Origin: Syngnathus acus
Lineage: Eukaryota > Chordata > Actinopteri > Syngnathiformes > Syngnathidae
Length of the DNA stretch: 64,000 nt
Direction: 5' to 3'
NCBI RefSeq assembly: GCF_901709675.1
Contig: NC_051091.1
Location: 3,878,967 to 3,942,966, forward strand
Shown here: positions 45,698-56,000 of the stretch, in pieces
Layout of the letters: each line of letters opens with the position of its first letter
Numbering within the stretch: the stretch's first letter is position 1
Notes under the pieces: generated by a model
Told to the model about the DNA's origin: nothing
The model's input: the letters and a program-made list of their open reading frames with translations, nothing else
Databases searched by the model: none
Made by a program: the position numbers and the translations under genes

Positions 45698-48603
45698 ATG
45701 AAGCTGCTGGTGGTCAGAACGGCTGTGCTGCTGGTCGGACTGGCGGTGTCGTGCAGTTCGGACTTCGCCCCTCCCACAATCGACATTAACCTGGATGATG
45801 ATCCACGAGTCAGATGGTTGCCGATTTTCAAAGCTTTTGACTCCGACTTCCTCAAAAAAGCTGCTCAAGAGGTCATAGAGTAAGGGAAGGATACTGTTAT
45901 ATTTCACGACTTCATTGTTTTCAAGGAAATTATTATATGATAGCTTTATTTTTGTTATTCATTTATTTATTAGCAATACCGAATTGTGTACAGCACTAAG
46001 ACAGTTACCTGTGTGTAGTGTGGCCTATGGGTGTGACCACACACTACGAGAATGAAGTTTTATATCTTTCATAAAGTTATGGTTTAATGATTAAAAAGCC
46101 ACCTGACCACACACGACGAGAATGAAGTTTTATATTTTGTATAAAGTTATGGTTTTATGATTAAAAAGACATACAGCTTTGAGATCTTAAAAATATATCT
46201 ATGTTGCAAACTAATAATTGCCCTCAACAATTTTTCTCTTGTTATGGTTGTGTTTACCTTTTTTTTTTTCATTTTCTTGTCAGTTCAACAATTCCAAAAT
46301 GGCTTCATGAAGTTCTTAGAGCTCTGGTAAAGGCCTCAGAGAAGTTCATCCTTCCTAAACCTTACGGCGAGGAGATCCGTGGCATGGCCCCACATATTGG
46401 TGCCAGCCTCTCTGATATCATCTTGCTCAACTTTGCCTACGAAGCAACTGCGTATGTATTCTATGTAATTAAGATGTTGATATTATGTTTAATAATATAA
46501 CATGTATCCACATAATATTTTGCACTGGCAGATTCTGCACAAGCATTGTGGCTCAGGACAAAGCTGGAAACCTGTACCACGGCAGGAATCTCGACTACCC
46601 ACACTCGGTTCTGAGGAATCTTACTGTCAATGTTAACTTCCGGAAGAACGGAAAGGTACAGCCGATCATAACGCAGGCAAATTTTTTAGGATGTCATTCA
46701 AAATAATTGGAGTGCTTGAACTGACCTTTACAAACCATTTCAAAATACGCAGTTACAAAATGTGACTGCCAACAAAGCCTGTGTCAAATGTCGCCAGAAA
46801 TCAGTGCTTTAATCCTGAACTTTATCCTTGAATATCAGTTGAGACCTGTTGCGTATTCACAGGAAAGCTCAATGGAATCAATCCCGTGTCGCCACATCAA
46901 TTCTATAGTCACCTCGGTGCAATGGAACCCTCAGGTCAAAAACATTGAGCAATGCGTTGCAGATCTCTTACAGTGGAACCACATTCGCTGGCTATGTGGG
47001 TCTGTGGACAGGACAAAGTCCATACAAGTTCACCGTCTCCGGTGATCAGCGAGGTAAGACCGCACTTCTTCCGCTGGCCTGAATTGTGTTAACAGTAGAA
47101 TATTGCTTTGTGTGCATGGCAAGACAAGGGCCACTGGTGGGACTTTTGGAAGAATATGTTTTCAGCTTTCATGTTGAGGAGAAGCCCAGTCAGCTGGCTG
47201 GTGAGAGAGGTGAGATGAGGAAAGAGCAGAGAATCAATTATGGTGGAATCTGGTATGTAGAACGCACCCGAATGCATGGCGGAATCCTAATTTGGTGGTT
47301 TTCGGTCTTCTGTGCAGACTCTAGAAGAGGCAGAAGACTTTGAAGATGCTGCCCTGCGCCTTTCCAAAATTCCCATCATCACAGGAGTCTATTACATCGT
47401 GGCTGGGGCGCGGGCAGGGGAAGGCATCGTCATCACAAGAGACCGAACGGGCCCCGCGGACATCTGGCCGTTAAATCCACTGCAAGGAGGGTCGGTCTCG
47501 TGTGAGCCCTCCACACTCTTCTTGTTGTGTTTGTTCATTGGCGTTAGCCAACTTTTGCTTGTTATTGTTTGTTTAGATGGTTCAGAGTCGAGACGAACTT
47601 TGATCATTGGCGTCCTGCCCCAGCCAAGGATCATCGAAGGTGAGCTATGTGAAGATAAATGCCAACATACAACAACTATAAAAATAAAATAAAATAATAA
47701 TAATAGGCGGCATGGTGGGGCACTGGTTAGCACGTCCGTCCCACAATTCTGAGGATGCGGGTTCGATTCCACCTCCCGGCCCTCCCTTTGTGGAGTTTGC
47801 ATGTTCTCTCTGTGCTTGCGTGGGTTTTCTCGGAGCCCTCAGATTTCCTCCCACATCCCAAAGACATGCATGGTAGGCCAAAGATGTGAGTGTGTGTCTG
47901 GATGGATTGTTCGTCTCTGTGTGCCCTGCGATTGGCTGGCAACAAGTTCAGGGTGTCCCCCGCCTACTGCCCGATGACAGCTGGGATAGGCTCCAGCACG
48001 CCCGAGACCCCCGTGGGGGCAAGCGGTATAGATGGATGGATGGATGGATGGATGGATGGATGGATAATAATAATAACAATAATACGGTACACTATCATCT
48101 CGTTCCTAGAGAAGCAGCAGAAAAAGCAATGAATGCGACTGGTCAAGAGCATATCAATATGTCTTCACTTTATCAGGTAAGTCAGAACAAATGAACTCAC
48201 TAATTCATGGCAAGAGAAAGAATGAAACTCGTACCACTGTCTGTCAACAGGTATTGTCACTGTCTCCAGTGTGTAATAGGTAAGCACAACACGTGTCCAT
48301 CAGACTCGTTTTCATTCTTGTGACATAGTGCATTTAATCAGCGGGGCAACCGGGAATGAACACCAGCTAACTTTGCCCTTTGCAAATATTTATTTACTTT
48401 CGTTGTCTGTTGTTTCGATCTTTTCACAGCATTACAGTTTATACAACAACAATGAGTGCAGCAAGCCCTGAGAAGTATACCACGCTTGTCAGACCGCCGG
48501 TATGTTCAATAGATGGATGTTTTTTTGTAAGAGACAATGCACCGCGCACTAAATCATATCTTCTTTTTGAATATCCTACAAGGACTGCCGCATGACTAAT
48601 TGA
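45698..48603 (+). CDS. naaa: N-acylethanolamine-hydrolysing acid amidase
   Basis: A lysosomal N-terminal-nucleophile hydrolase that cleaves N-acylethanolamines such as palmitoylethanolamide to fatty acid and ethanolamine. Eleven exons, 45698-45879, 46284-46451, 46532-46655, 46963-47053, 47124-47209, 47318-47490, 47577-47639, 48110-48176, 48251-48279, 48430-48499 and 48583-48603, splice to 357 aa (human 359). A signal peptide ([19 protein letters not shown]) is followed by the alpha chain. Self-cleavage would expose catalytic Cys119 in [10 protein letters not shown]135 and D138 in YHGRNLDYP, and Asn282 in ETNFDHW, complete the active site. It is naaa rather than acid ceramidase because the beta chain follows human NAAA closely ([35 protein letters not shown]). 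In human it lies on 4q21, not beside ARL8B. Confidence 0.94.
46035..46174 (+). repeat. Two 70-bp tandem repeats in naaa intron 1
   Basis: Copies at 46035-46104 and 46105-46174 differ at only a few positions; each contains GAATGAAGTTTTATAT and AAAGTTATGGTTT. No function is visible. Confidence 0.9.
47706..48065 (+). mobile_element. tRNA-derived teleost SINE in naaa intron 7
   Basis: The head begins GGCGGCATGGTGGGGCACTGG, with an A-box-like TGGTTAGCACG and a perfect RNA polymerase III B box GGTTCGATTCC at 47760-47770. The body carries the widespread fish words TGGAGTTTGCATGTTCTC and ATAGGCTCCAGCACGCC. It ends in a (TGGA)n tail from 48031. It occupies most of the 470-bp intron between naaa exons 7 and 8 and is nearly intact, so a fairly recent insertion. 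Confidence 0.85.
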
Positions 48604-48904
48604 CCCCAAGCGCTTCCAGTGGTTCGTGAAGTGGAACTGTGATTTTCCCAGTGTCTTACTGGAGAAGTGAGCTTTTTTTAAACACCCTATGTAGCTGCAA
48701 ATTAAAGAACTCGTCTATTCTGTGATCATCTGCTGCACACCACAGCTATGAATGTGGTCATGTCATCTGAGATTTTTTTTCCAAATGGCACAAGTCACCA
48801 ACTGTGACCAATTACAGATGTAAACAATGTGCTTATTGTCTGAGGAATTACAAATGAAAGGACTATGTTTGTTGTGGTGTGTCAGTTTTTATTAAATACA
48901 TATA

Positions 48905-48910
48905 AATAAA
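48905..48910 (+). terminator. Polyadenylation signal of naaa
   Basis: AATAAA about 300 bases after the naaa stop codon, within a T-rich context. Confidence 0.6.
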
Positions 48911-49027
48911 TATTTTCATTTGACTTGGGGCAGTTCATGGATTACAAGTTGAGGGTTAGGGTTAGCTAAAGAATTAGCATCTTTCCGCTAACTCGTTAGC
49001 CTGCCCAGTACTTCTTGTTGGTGACCG

Positions 49028-49098
49028 TACTTCGCGGATTTCACTTATCGCGGGTGATTTTTGGAATCAATTATCCGCGAGAAACGAGGGATTACTGT
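49028..49098 (-). mobile_element. MITE end between naaa and arl8b
   Basis: The sequence from TACTTCGCGGATTTCACTTA to CGAGGGATTACTGT matches the type of the fish repeat whose end reads, on the minus strand, ACAGTAATCCCTCGTTTCTC. Only one end is present. Confidence 0.5.
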
Positions 49099-49301
49099 GT
49101 GCCATTCTGCGCACGTGCAAATAAAAATAGATTTGGGAAACTGGTGGTCATGATAAACATATACGTCCTATTAGTACCTCACGATAACATAAATTTGGGG
49201 TGTAACGGGCCTGCAATAAATAAATAAAAATCTAAATCAGAGTGGATTCACGGGAAGGCAGAATTTCCCATTTCCAAGCATCACTTGAACGCAACCGCAA
49301 A

Positions 49302-49336
49302 TCACATGATGCGCAAGAGCAGCTTCCCACTTCCGG
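49302..49336 (+). promoter_or_regulatory. Predicted arl8b promoter: M-box/CLEAR-like E-box and ETS site
   Basis: TCACATGA (49302-49309) is the M-box form of E-box bound by MITF/TFE factors. It is followed by CACTTCCGG (49328-49336), an ETS site, 75 bp before the ATG. No TATA box. TFEB/MITF-type control would suit a lysosomal gene; it is inferred from the motif only. Confidence 0.4.
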
Positions 49337-49410
49337 TGTGGATTGCTACTAACCTACAACTCACGTCAGAATCGAAAGTCGTCTGGATTGTGACCAGCGT
49401 GTCATCCAAT

Positions 49411-51585
49411 ATGTTGGCTCTCATAAACAAGCTTCTGGACTGGTTCAGGTCTCTGTTTTGGAAAGAAGAGATGGAACTTACACTCGTGGGACTTCAGTAT
49501 TCCGGGAAGACCACGTTCGTCAATGTGATCGCTGTAAGTCGCTAACAAACATGCTCTGTCAGTGTGGGCCCAAGGCTGTGGAAAGCTTACATGCCAAATG
49601 CATTAAGTTGAATTTACAGGTTATTAATCGGATATGTTATGTCCACATTTCCACGCCCTCCAAAATAATGAGTCGACTGCAAACACAGGGCGCAATGTTG
49701 GCTTACGCCCAAATCTGGTGTTTGTCTCCTGTCGAAGTTGACAGACGGGGGCGCTTCTTGTAATCGTCACGTGGATGTAACTGCTGGGTTGATGTTGTCA
49801 TACCGCATAAGCAACGCATGCCAACATCATCCACGAGCACAGCAGTAAAAGCATCCAGTATTGCAATCAGTGAGACTTTATTGGATCTACGGGCCTGTAT
49901 TCGTCACCAGGGAAGTCTTCCTGGAAATCGATCATCATAGAATTAAATCGGGTGGAATTAGTAATAACAGCATGTATGAATTTATTCCTAGCTTGCCGAT
50001 TCATCCCACCTTTGCATAAAGTCGTGTTGGGTGCAAGGTGACTCAACAGCAGCTACTATGTGTACGCATATAAAAAATCGCTGACAATTTGAAAGATCAT
50101 TTTGATGCTGACAAGCCGTCTTTTTGATTGTTCTGAACAGTCGGGCCAGTTCAGTGAAGACATGATTCCTACAGTTGGATTCAACATGCGGAAGGTCACA
50201 AAAGGCAACGTGACAATAAAGGTAAGTGTGTGTAAACTAGGCTAGCAGGATGTTTTGTATCCCACACGTGCTAAGTCATGTGACAGCCGTCAGCAAAGGG
50301 CGGACTATGCCCCCTAGATTGTATTTGTGATTTAATCTTTTTCACTTGAAAGGCAGTTTATTTATCGACTGCAATTGCAGGAGTAAACACCCTAAATTCT
50401 TTGACTTGCAGACTAAGCTTGTACCACAACACACTGTATTTCTGCTATTAAAAATGGACTTCTTGTCTGTTTATTTTGTTTTTTAGAATAATATCTGAAG
50501 TAAGGAATTAAAATGTTAATGAACAATAAACTGCTAATAAATAGTTCACAGTTTCTGACCCTTAATTTAAGCCATGAGACCCCCTTGTATACTTGGAGGT
50601 AACGATTGATTTATACTTACATTTACGTTCTTAAAATATTTTTTCTCTCCAGATTTGGGATATAGGTGGACAGCCCCGCTTCCGAAGCATGTGGGAACGC
50701 TACTGTCGAGGAGTCAATGCTATTGTGTAAGTGTGTAGGCACTTTGGGTCAACATGTGTTCCTTTTTAAATACATTTTTAGAGTCTTAATATTTCTGCTG
50801 TTGTTTTTCTTGGTCCACATGCTCATTGCGTTGTTCTTATTCAGGCAAATTGTTATTTCAAGTAACTACTATATGTATTTCGTAATTTTTTTAATTTATT
50901 CTTACAGGTACATGGTCGATGCAGCAGATCGAGACAAAATAGAAGCATCCCGAAATGAACTCCACAACTTGTTGGACAAACCGCAACTTCAAGGGATTCC
51001 GGTAAGTTGGCGGATACGTCGCTCTCCGGAATGTTTGAAAGACGAGCTGGTACTCGGGCGTTTGCGTACCCGTGTTGTGCACTCCACCCACAAAAGTAAA
51101 CATATTTGATCCTTTCAGTTGTTGATATGTGAGAGATTATTCAGCCTTTGCCGTCCTTGTTTTTCAGGTTCTCGTGCTCGGCAACAAACGAGACCTGGCC
51201 GACGCGCTGGATGAGAAGCAGCTTATTGAAAAGATGTGAGGCACATGTCAACACACGTCATGCTCTATACAGCTTGCTTGCACTGTTCTGCCTGTTGGAT
51301 TTGAAGCAATCCAAAATTTGGGAATGTGTGACAGTTCACTGTACGTAAAAAAAAAAAATAAATCCAGTATTGTCTGCTTTCCTTCAAAAGGAACCTGTCA
51401 GCCATTCAGGATCGGGAAATCTGCTGCTATTCGGTATCCTGCAAAGAGAAAGACAACATAGGTACGTCATGCCTTTGTGACCTTCCCGGAGCCTTTTGTT
51501 TTGGATTGTGGCAATCACAAATATCCCCACGGCAGATATCACGTTGCAGTGGCTCATCCAGCACTCAAAGTCGCGGAGAAGCTGA
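49411..51585 (+). CDS. arl8b: ADP-ribosylation factor-like GTPase 8B
   Basis: A small GTPase on the lysosome surface that recruits PLEKHM2 (SKIP)-kinesin-1 and HOPS for outward lysosome transport and fusion. Seven exons, 49411-49533, 50141-50221, 50653-50726, 50908-51001, 51168-51235, 51391-51461 and 51536-51585, give 186 aa, exactly the human length. It has the N-terminal amphipathic helix ([17 protein letters not shown], acetylated Met in the family), the P-loop GLQYSGKT, switch II WDIGGQ and [20 protein letters not shown] agrees with ARL8B, not ARL8A ([13 protein letters not shown]). The frame is open upstream of the ATG, but the family N-terminus fixes the start. Confidence 0.96.
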
Positions 51586-52975
51586 AGGTGAGAACCGCAG
51601 CTGCGGCCCGAGCGCCCCCACCCCCCCGCCAACACTTGCGAATCGTCCACGGTCATCCCTTCAACTGCCTCTGTGAAGTACTTCAGTTCCGTCCGCCCAC
51701 CCGCCCGCCCGCTGCCGCCGCAACACGCCCGCGCCGCTGCTCACGACTCTCGTAGCTGTGTCGTCCTTGTACAGCACCAGTAGACCAACTCTTCTTTGGA
51801 GGCCTGAAATGTTCTCAGCGCGAGAAGGTGCATTGTTCATGCCCGTCATGCCTTAGCGCCCGTCCTCGTGAACGTTTTCCTCGGCACAGGAGTCGAATCT
51901 CATTGCCGTGTTTTTGTTGCCGTAATTCTCCCTCGTTACATCACAAATGACTCCAATCTGCTTGGCGTTTACAATGCGGTTGTGGTTTTGCCAAATGAAG
52001 TTCCTGCCTTCAACCACCGGTCGCAACGTAGCCGTAATTTGCGGAAGGTGGCCAATTAGCTGAAAGGCTTGAATTCGAGTTGGAACAAAGATGTGTAAAA
52101 GGTGAAAATAATGAGCGCTTGTTGCTGTCTCAGGCAGAAATAGGCCTGTTGAGTTTTAAGTGCCTTTTGGCTGAGTGAGAGCTCCAATTAGACAGCAGTC
52201 ATTGCCCCAAGCGACGTCTAATGCGCTATTATGAAATCGTTGCAGACAGACTTAAATTCTTTGATTATACACCAACCATTCAGTCTGGAGTCTTGTGGGA
52301 AAATGCAAACAAATTGAGAACATTTCGGCCAGTTGTTGCGTTTGAAGGCCTCTTACCCTTTGTCTAGCTTTCTATGTAAGTGACAACTAACAGGTCTTTT
52401 TATTTTGAAAGCAGAACAATTTCGCGGAGGTAAAATGGGTGCGGCTAAGTAGCTGGTTTTATAATCCTTATTTTTTTCAGGTTGAATTACAAAGCAAGTC
52501 AACAGGGGGAGTCACAGAGAGCAAACACGCTCGACGATCATTTTGAGTCTCGCTAAAAGACGGATTGATTGTCGTCTCCGAGACCGTTTTCTCCCTTTTA
52601 TCCACGTGACGCTTGAATCATTTCTAATCACCCGCTCCATGTTAGCCGCTCGGTTACTATCTCCAACGGTGGCCTGGATGGCATTTATTCATCAGCCCAT
52701 CTCGTGTGTCCAGTCATCGCACGCTCCCTGTCGTCATGTTGTCCTGTTTATTGGTGATGAGCAGAATACTAATTGTCAAGTGTTGTGACTGCAGCAGAAG
52801 CGAAGGGCCGTCAAGTCGGGTCAACTGGGAGAATAAAAAGCTTGTGTAATATTATAACAATTTGCATGTGCTAATATTATTCATATTCATTTGCAGACTT
52901 TGTAAATAAGCAGTTGGCATTTTTATTCCAACAAATGCTCCTGTAGATGTCATGCCTTCTTTCCATCTGATTGCT

Positions 52976-52981
52976 AATAAA
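52976..52981 (+). terminator. Polyadenylation signal of arl8b
   Basis: AATAAA followed by a T-rich tract, 1.4 kb after the stop codon. An earlier signal AATAAA at 52832-52837 is an alternative. Mammalian ARL8B also has a long 3'UTR. The interval 51586-52975 holds no other gene. Confidence 0.5.
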
Positions 52982-53044
52982 TTTGTTCTTTTTTTTTAAT
53001 AGGGTTTCCACGATTTCGTCTTTTCCGGTGTGTTAAATTATTCG

Positions 53045-53058
53045 CCACGAGGTGGCAG
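53045..53058 (+). promoter_or_regulatory. CTCF-like motif downstream of arl8b
   Basis: CCACGAGGTGGCAG matches 13 of 14 positions of the CTCF core, just past the predicted arl8b 3' end. It points away from the gene cluster, as does the minus-strand site at 2699. Confidence 0.5.
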
Positions 53059-56000
53059 CAGAGTATCTTGAGCTTTTGCTCAGCTCAAAACTTAGACGCC
53101 ACAAGTTTGTGTTGAAGGTCAAGTTACTACCACAGTGCATTTGTTACTGCATTGCGCCAAAATTTGAGCTAAAGTCAAATTTTGGGATCATTATCTTCAG
53201 GCTGTAAATCACTTCAGTGGCAAAATATGGTAAGTAATAATTCACACTCGCCAGCTATTCTAACAGGGCCACATTTAAATGTCATTTCTTAACAGCTGCT
53301 GCCATTTAGTATTGTACGTCAATGTTGGACTTGTGGACGGATGGCCGTGTTGAGAGCGTGTGTGGTTTGCCGTTGTGGGGACCACACGGGATTAAAAAGT
53401 GCTTCCAAATATGCCGTGAGGATTTATGTGGCAAGCAGGTCGTTGAGTGACCTGAACGTGTGACATGTCGTTAATATCGCCACACTCCATTACAAGAGTG
53501 CTCATTATATAATGCGTATTTCACACGTTTTTCACTTCTGCCCGCTTCTGATTTGACTACACGAAAGACTCAAATTGAATTCAACAAAGAGTCGGTTTGA
53601 TGTCTCTGAGAAACAATTTGTCCTGGGATGCAAAAGTGTTTTAAGCAATGTAGTTGCGGTTAACTTGTTGAATGGATAATTTGCGGATAAGACATTATTT
53701 AGTGCTCCAGCACTGACAGGCCTCCACAAACACCTCATACAACTTGCTGTGAGAATTTGTCACTAATCACCATGTGTGGAATGTTACAGGATTGAACTGT
53801 GTGGCCTATCACCGACCTTAATTAACTCTTGTATTCTCCGTGAAAAACAGATGTTTGATGGCAGACGCATGATTAAGTTTTAATAAGGTTCACTGGGTAA
53901 AAAATATTTTTGCAGAACTATAGTTTACTTATTAGCATTAACTTAGCGCCGTTGAACCATAACAAAAATGCAAAGCACCAAGTCCTCCAAAGAAGTCCTG
54001 AAGGCAGTTAAAGCGGCAAATCAGATTTCATTTTCGAGCAACCTTGACTTTGTTGTCTCGAGTGCAAATGTAGTCATGCAGAAAAGCTACTGAGCCTTCC
54101 AATATGCAATAATTTTATTTGCACTGGTTTAGAGTAATCTTTCGTGTACTCTGTTATCCTGCGTCCTCGCAGCTAGCCGCTCCCTTGTGGAAGCTTTCAC
54201 GGTCTCACCTTGCAGCCTTGGCCACAGCACGCACCCTCCTCCCTTCGGATTCCATTAAAAAAAATCACAACTTCAGCTCCTGAGGCTCTGATCAAACGGG
54301 GCGCTTAATGCATTTTGCCTATGTACCTCCTATTTACATATAGATGGACTACTTATCACTCTGCATTTTTAACATAGATTTAATGTAATCCACTTTTTTA
54401 ATCCATGTTGGATTTATGTACGGAACATTTACTATAAAAGAAAAGTTGACGTTGGTAGAGGAATTTTCTGAGCATAGTATTTATACTTGGTATGCATGAT
54501 GAGAAGTATAGAGTCAATATGTGACTTAGCACCCAGTGAAGTCATCTACCAGACCTTCTGTATATACAAGTTTGTACAGTAATTATTGTTTTTGTCATAA
54601 AAACAAGTTGCACTATATTTAGAATTAATAGATAGCTGCCAAAAACATGTTATTTGACAGCTGGTCAATATAAATATTTTAGTATGAACGTAAAACCCCT
54701 GTCTGCATCTGTTGCAATTAGAAAATGCAATTCTTAGTTCAGCACAACCATCGACAATGTTCTCCTCAATTTGACAGTGTTCAAAGAAAGTAATTTAGAT
54801 GGCAAGTTGCAGACGCTGTGGTCAGATTGGACTCATCTTAGTGAGGAGGACAGATGTTGCCAGCAGGCCGGATGCGGCAAGGACCTTGACATTTGGACGC
54901 AGACTGAGGAACCTACCTTTGATATCGCAGACTGACTTGGCAGCATATTAAACAAGCTTCAGAAGAGAGAATGTTTTCTCTTGAGACTTTCCTGTATACA
55001 CGGCGAGAGTATTGCACTCCGTCGATAGTTTGAAGATTCCCTTGAAGTTACGTTGAACCTCCATCCATCTGCTATACCACTTTTTCTCGTCGGCATCATA
55101 GCGAGCTGAAGCCCATCTCTGCTGACTTGAAATTAATTTGACATTAGGCAGTATAGACACTATCTTCTTGTCTATTATCAATAAAATGGACGTCCGTCAG
55201 TGACATCAGTCTGACGTAATGCCCACCTCTGGGCAGTACTGCTACTGAATGTTGACAGATTCTTATCTGACAATGTGTTTATAAATACAATCAAACCATA
55301 TTGGATGGATAGAAGCAAAATATTCAGAAACTTTGCTTTTCACTGTAGCTGGAATGAGGATAAAAACATGACAAAATGTTGCTTTTTTTTTCCTCTCTTG
55401 CTAAGCAACTTTGATGCTAAACTTTTATAATGGACATCTTTATCCAATTGCCACCTTTTTGATCATTTGGGGCCGCCGTACTTATTTGTTGCCCTTGTCT
55501 AGGATTAAGTGAGGCAACCAAGGTTGAGTTGAGGGTGACTTGTGGGTTACTGCTTTACAATTTAGCATACGGAGTTGTCACATTGGACAGCTGGCTATCC
55601 ATTCATATGCATATGTAATATTTGGGACCTCAAAGCTGGCTCCGGCCAAAACATGAGGGCAATTAGATGGAAGAAGAATTTCTCTGTGATCCTCTGCCAG
55701 GGGCATCTTCTGTGACTTCCCGAGCAAACACAAGGTTGCAAAATCTCCCAACACATTCCCTGTGCAGCAATGACGGAGTGATTCCCGAGGTGGCGCACAG
55801 ACAGGTCAAGACAGGTCTTGACTGCGTTTGTTGGAGACTTTTTTTTTTCATTCCCTTTTATATTACTTAGGGGAAATAACTGCATGGCTTACTTTTGCGC
55901 ATACAGCACAAGCGCAGGTTCCCCTCGAGGGTCTCATTCCAAGCCTGAAGTCCTGCTGATGAGAAACAGCTGCGGCCGCAGCTACCTCAGTCACACGCAT

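Noticed and set aside
47760-47770. tRNA gene suggested by a perfect B box
   Set aside because: It is the polymerase III promoter of a SINE head; the flanking sequence cannot fold as a tRNA with an anticodon arm that I can recognise.
48951-48966. Telomere-like GGGTTAGGGTTAG
   Set aside because: Only two units in an otherwise ordinary intergenic stretch; chance or repeat debris rather than an interstitial telomere.
50311-50320. Further CTCF-like words such as CCCCCTAGAT and 11123 GCTCCCTCTAGTGT
   Set aside because: Two or more mismatches to the core; matches of this quality are expected by chance in 64 kb.
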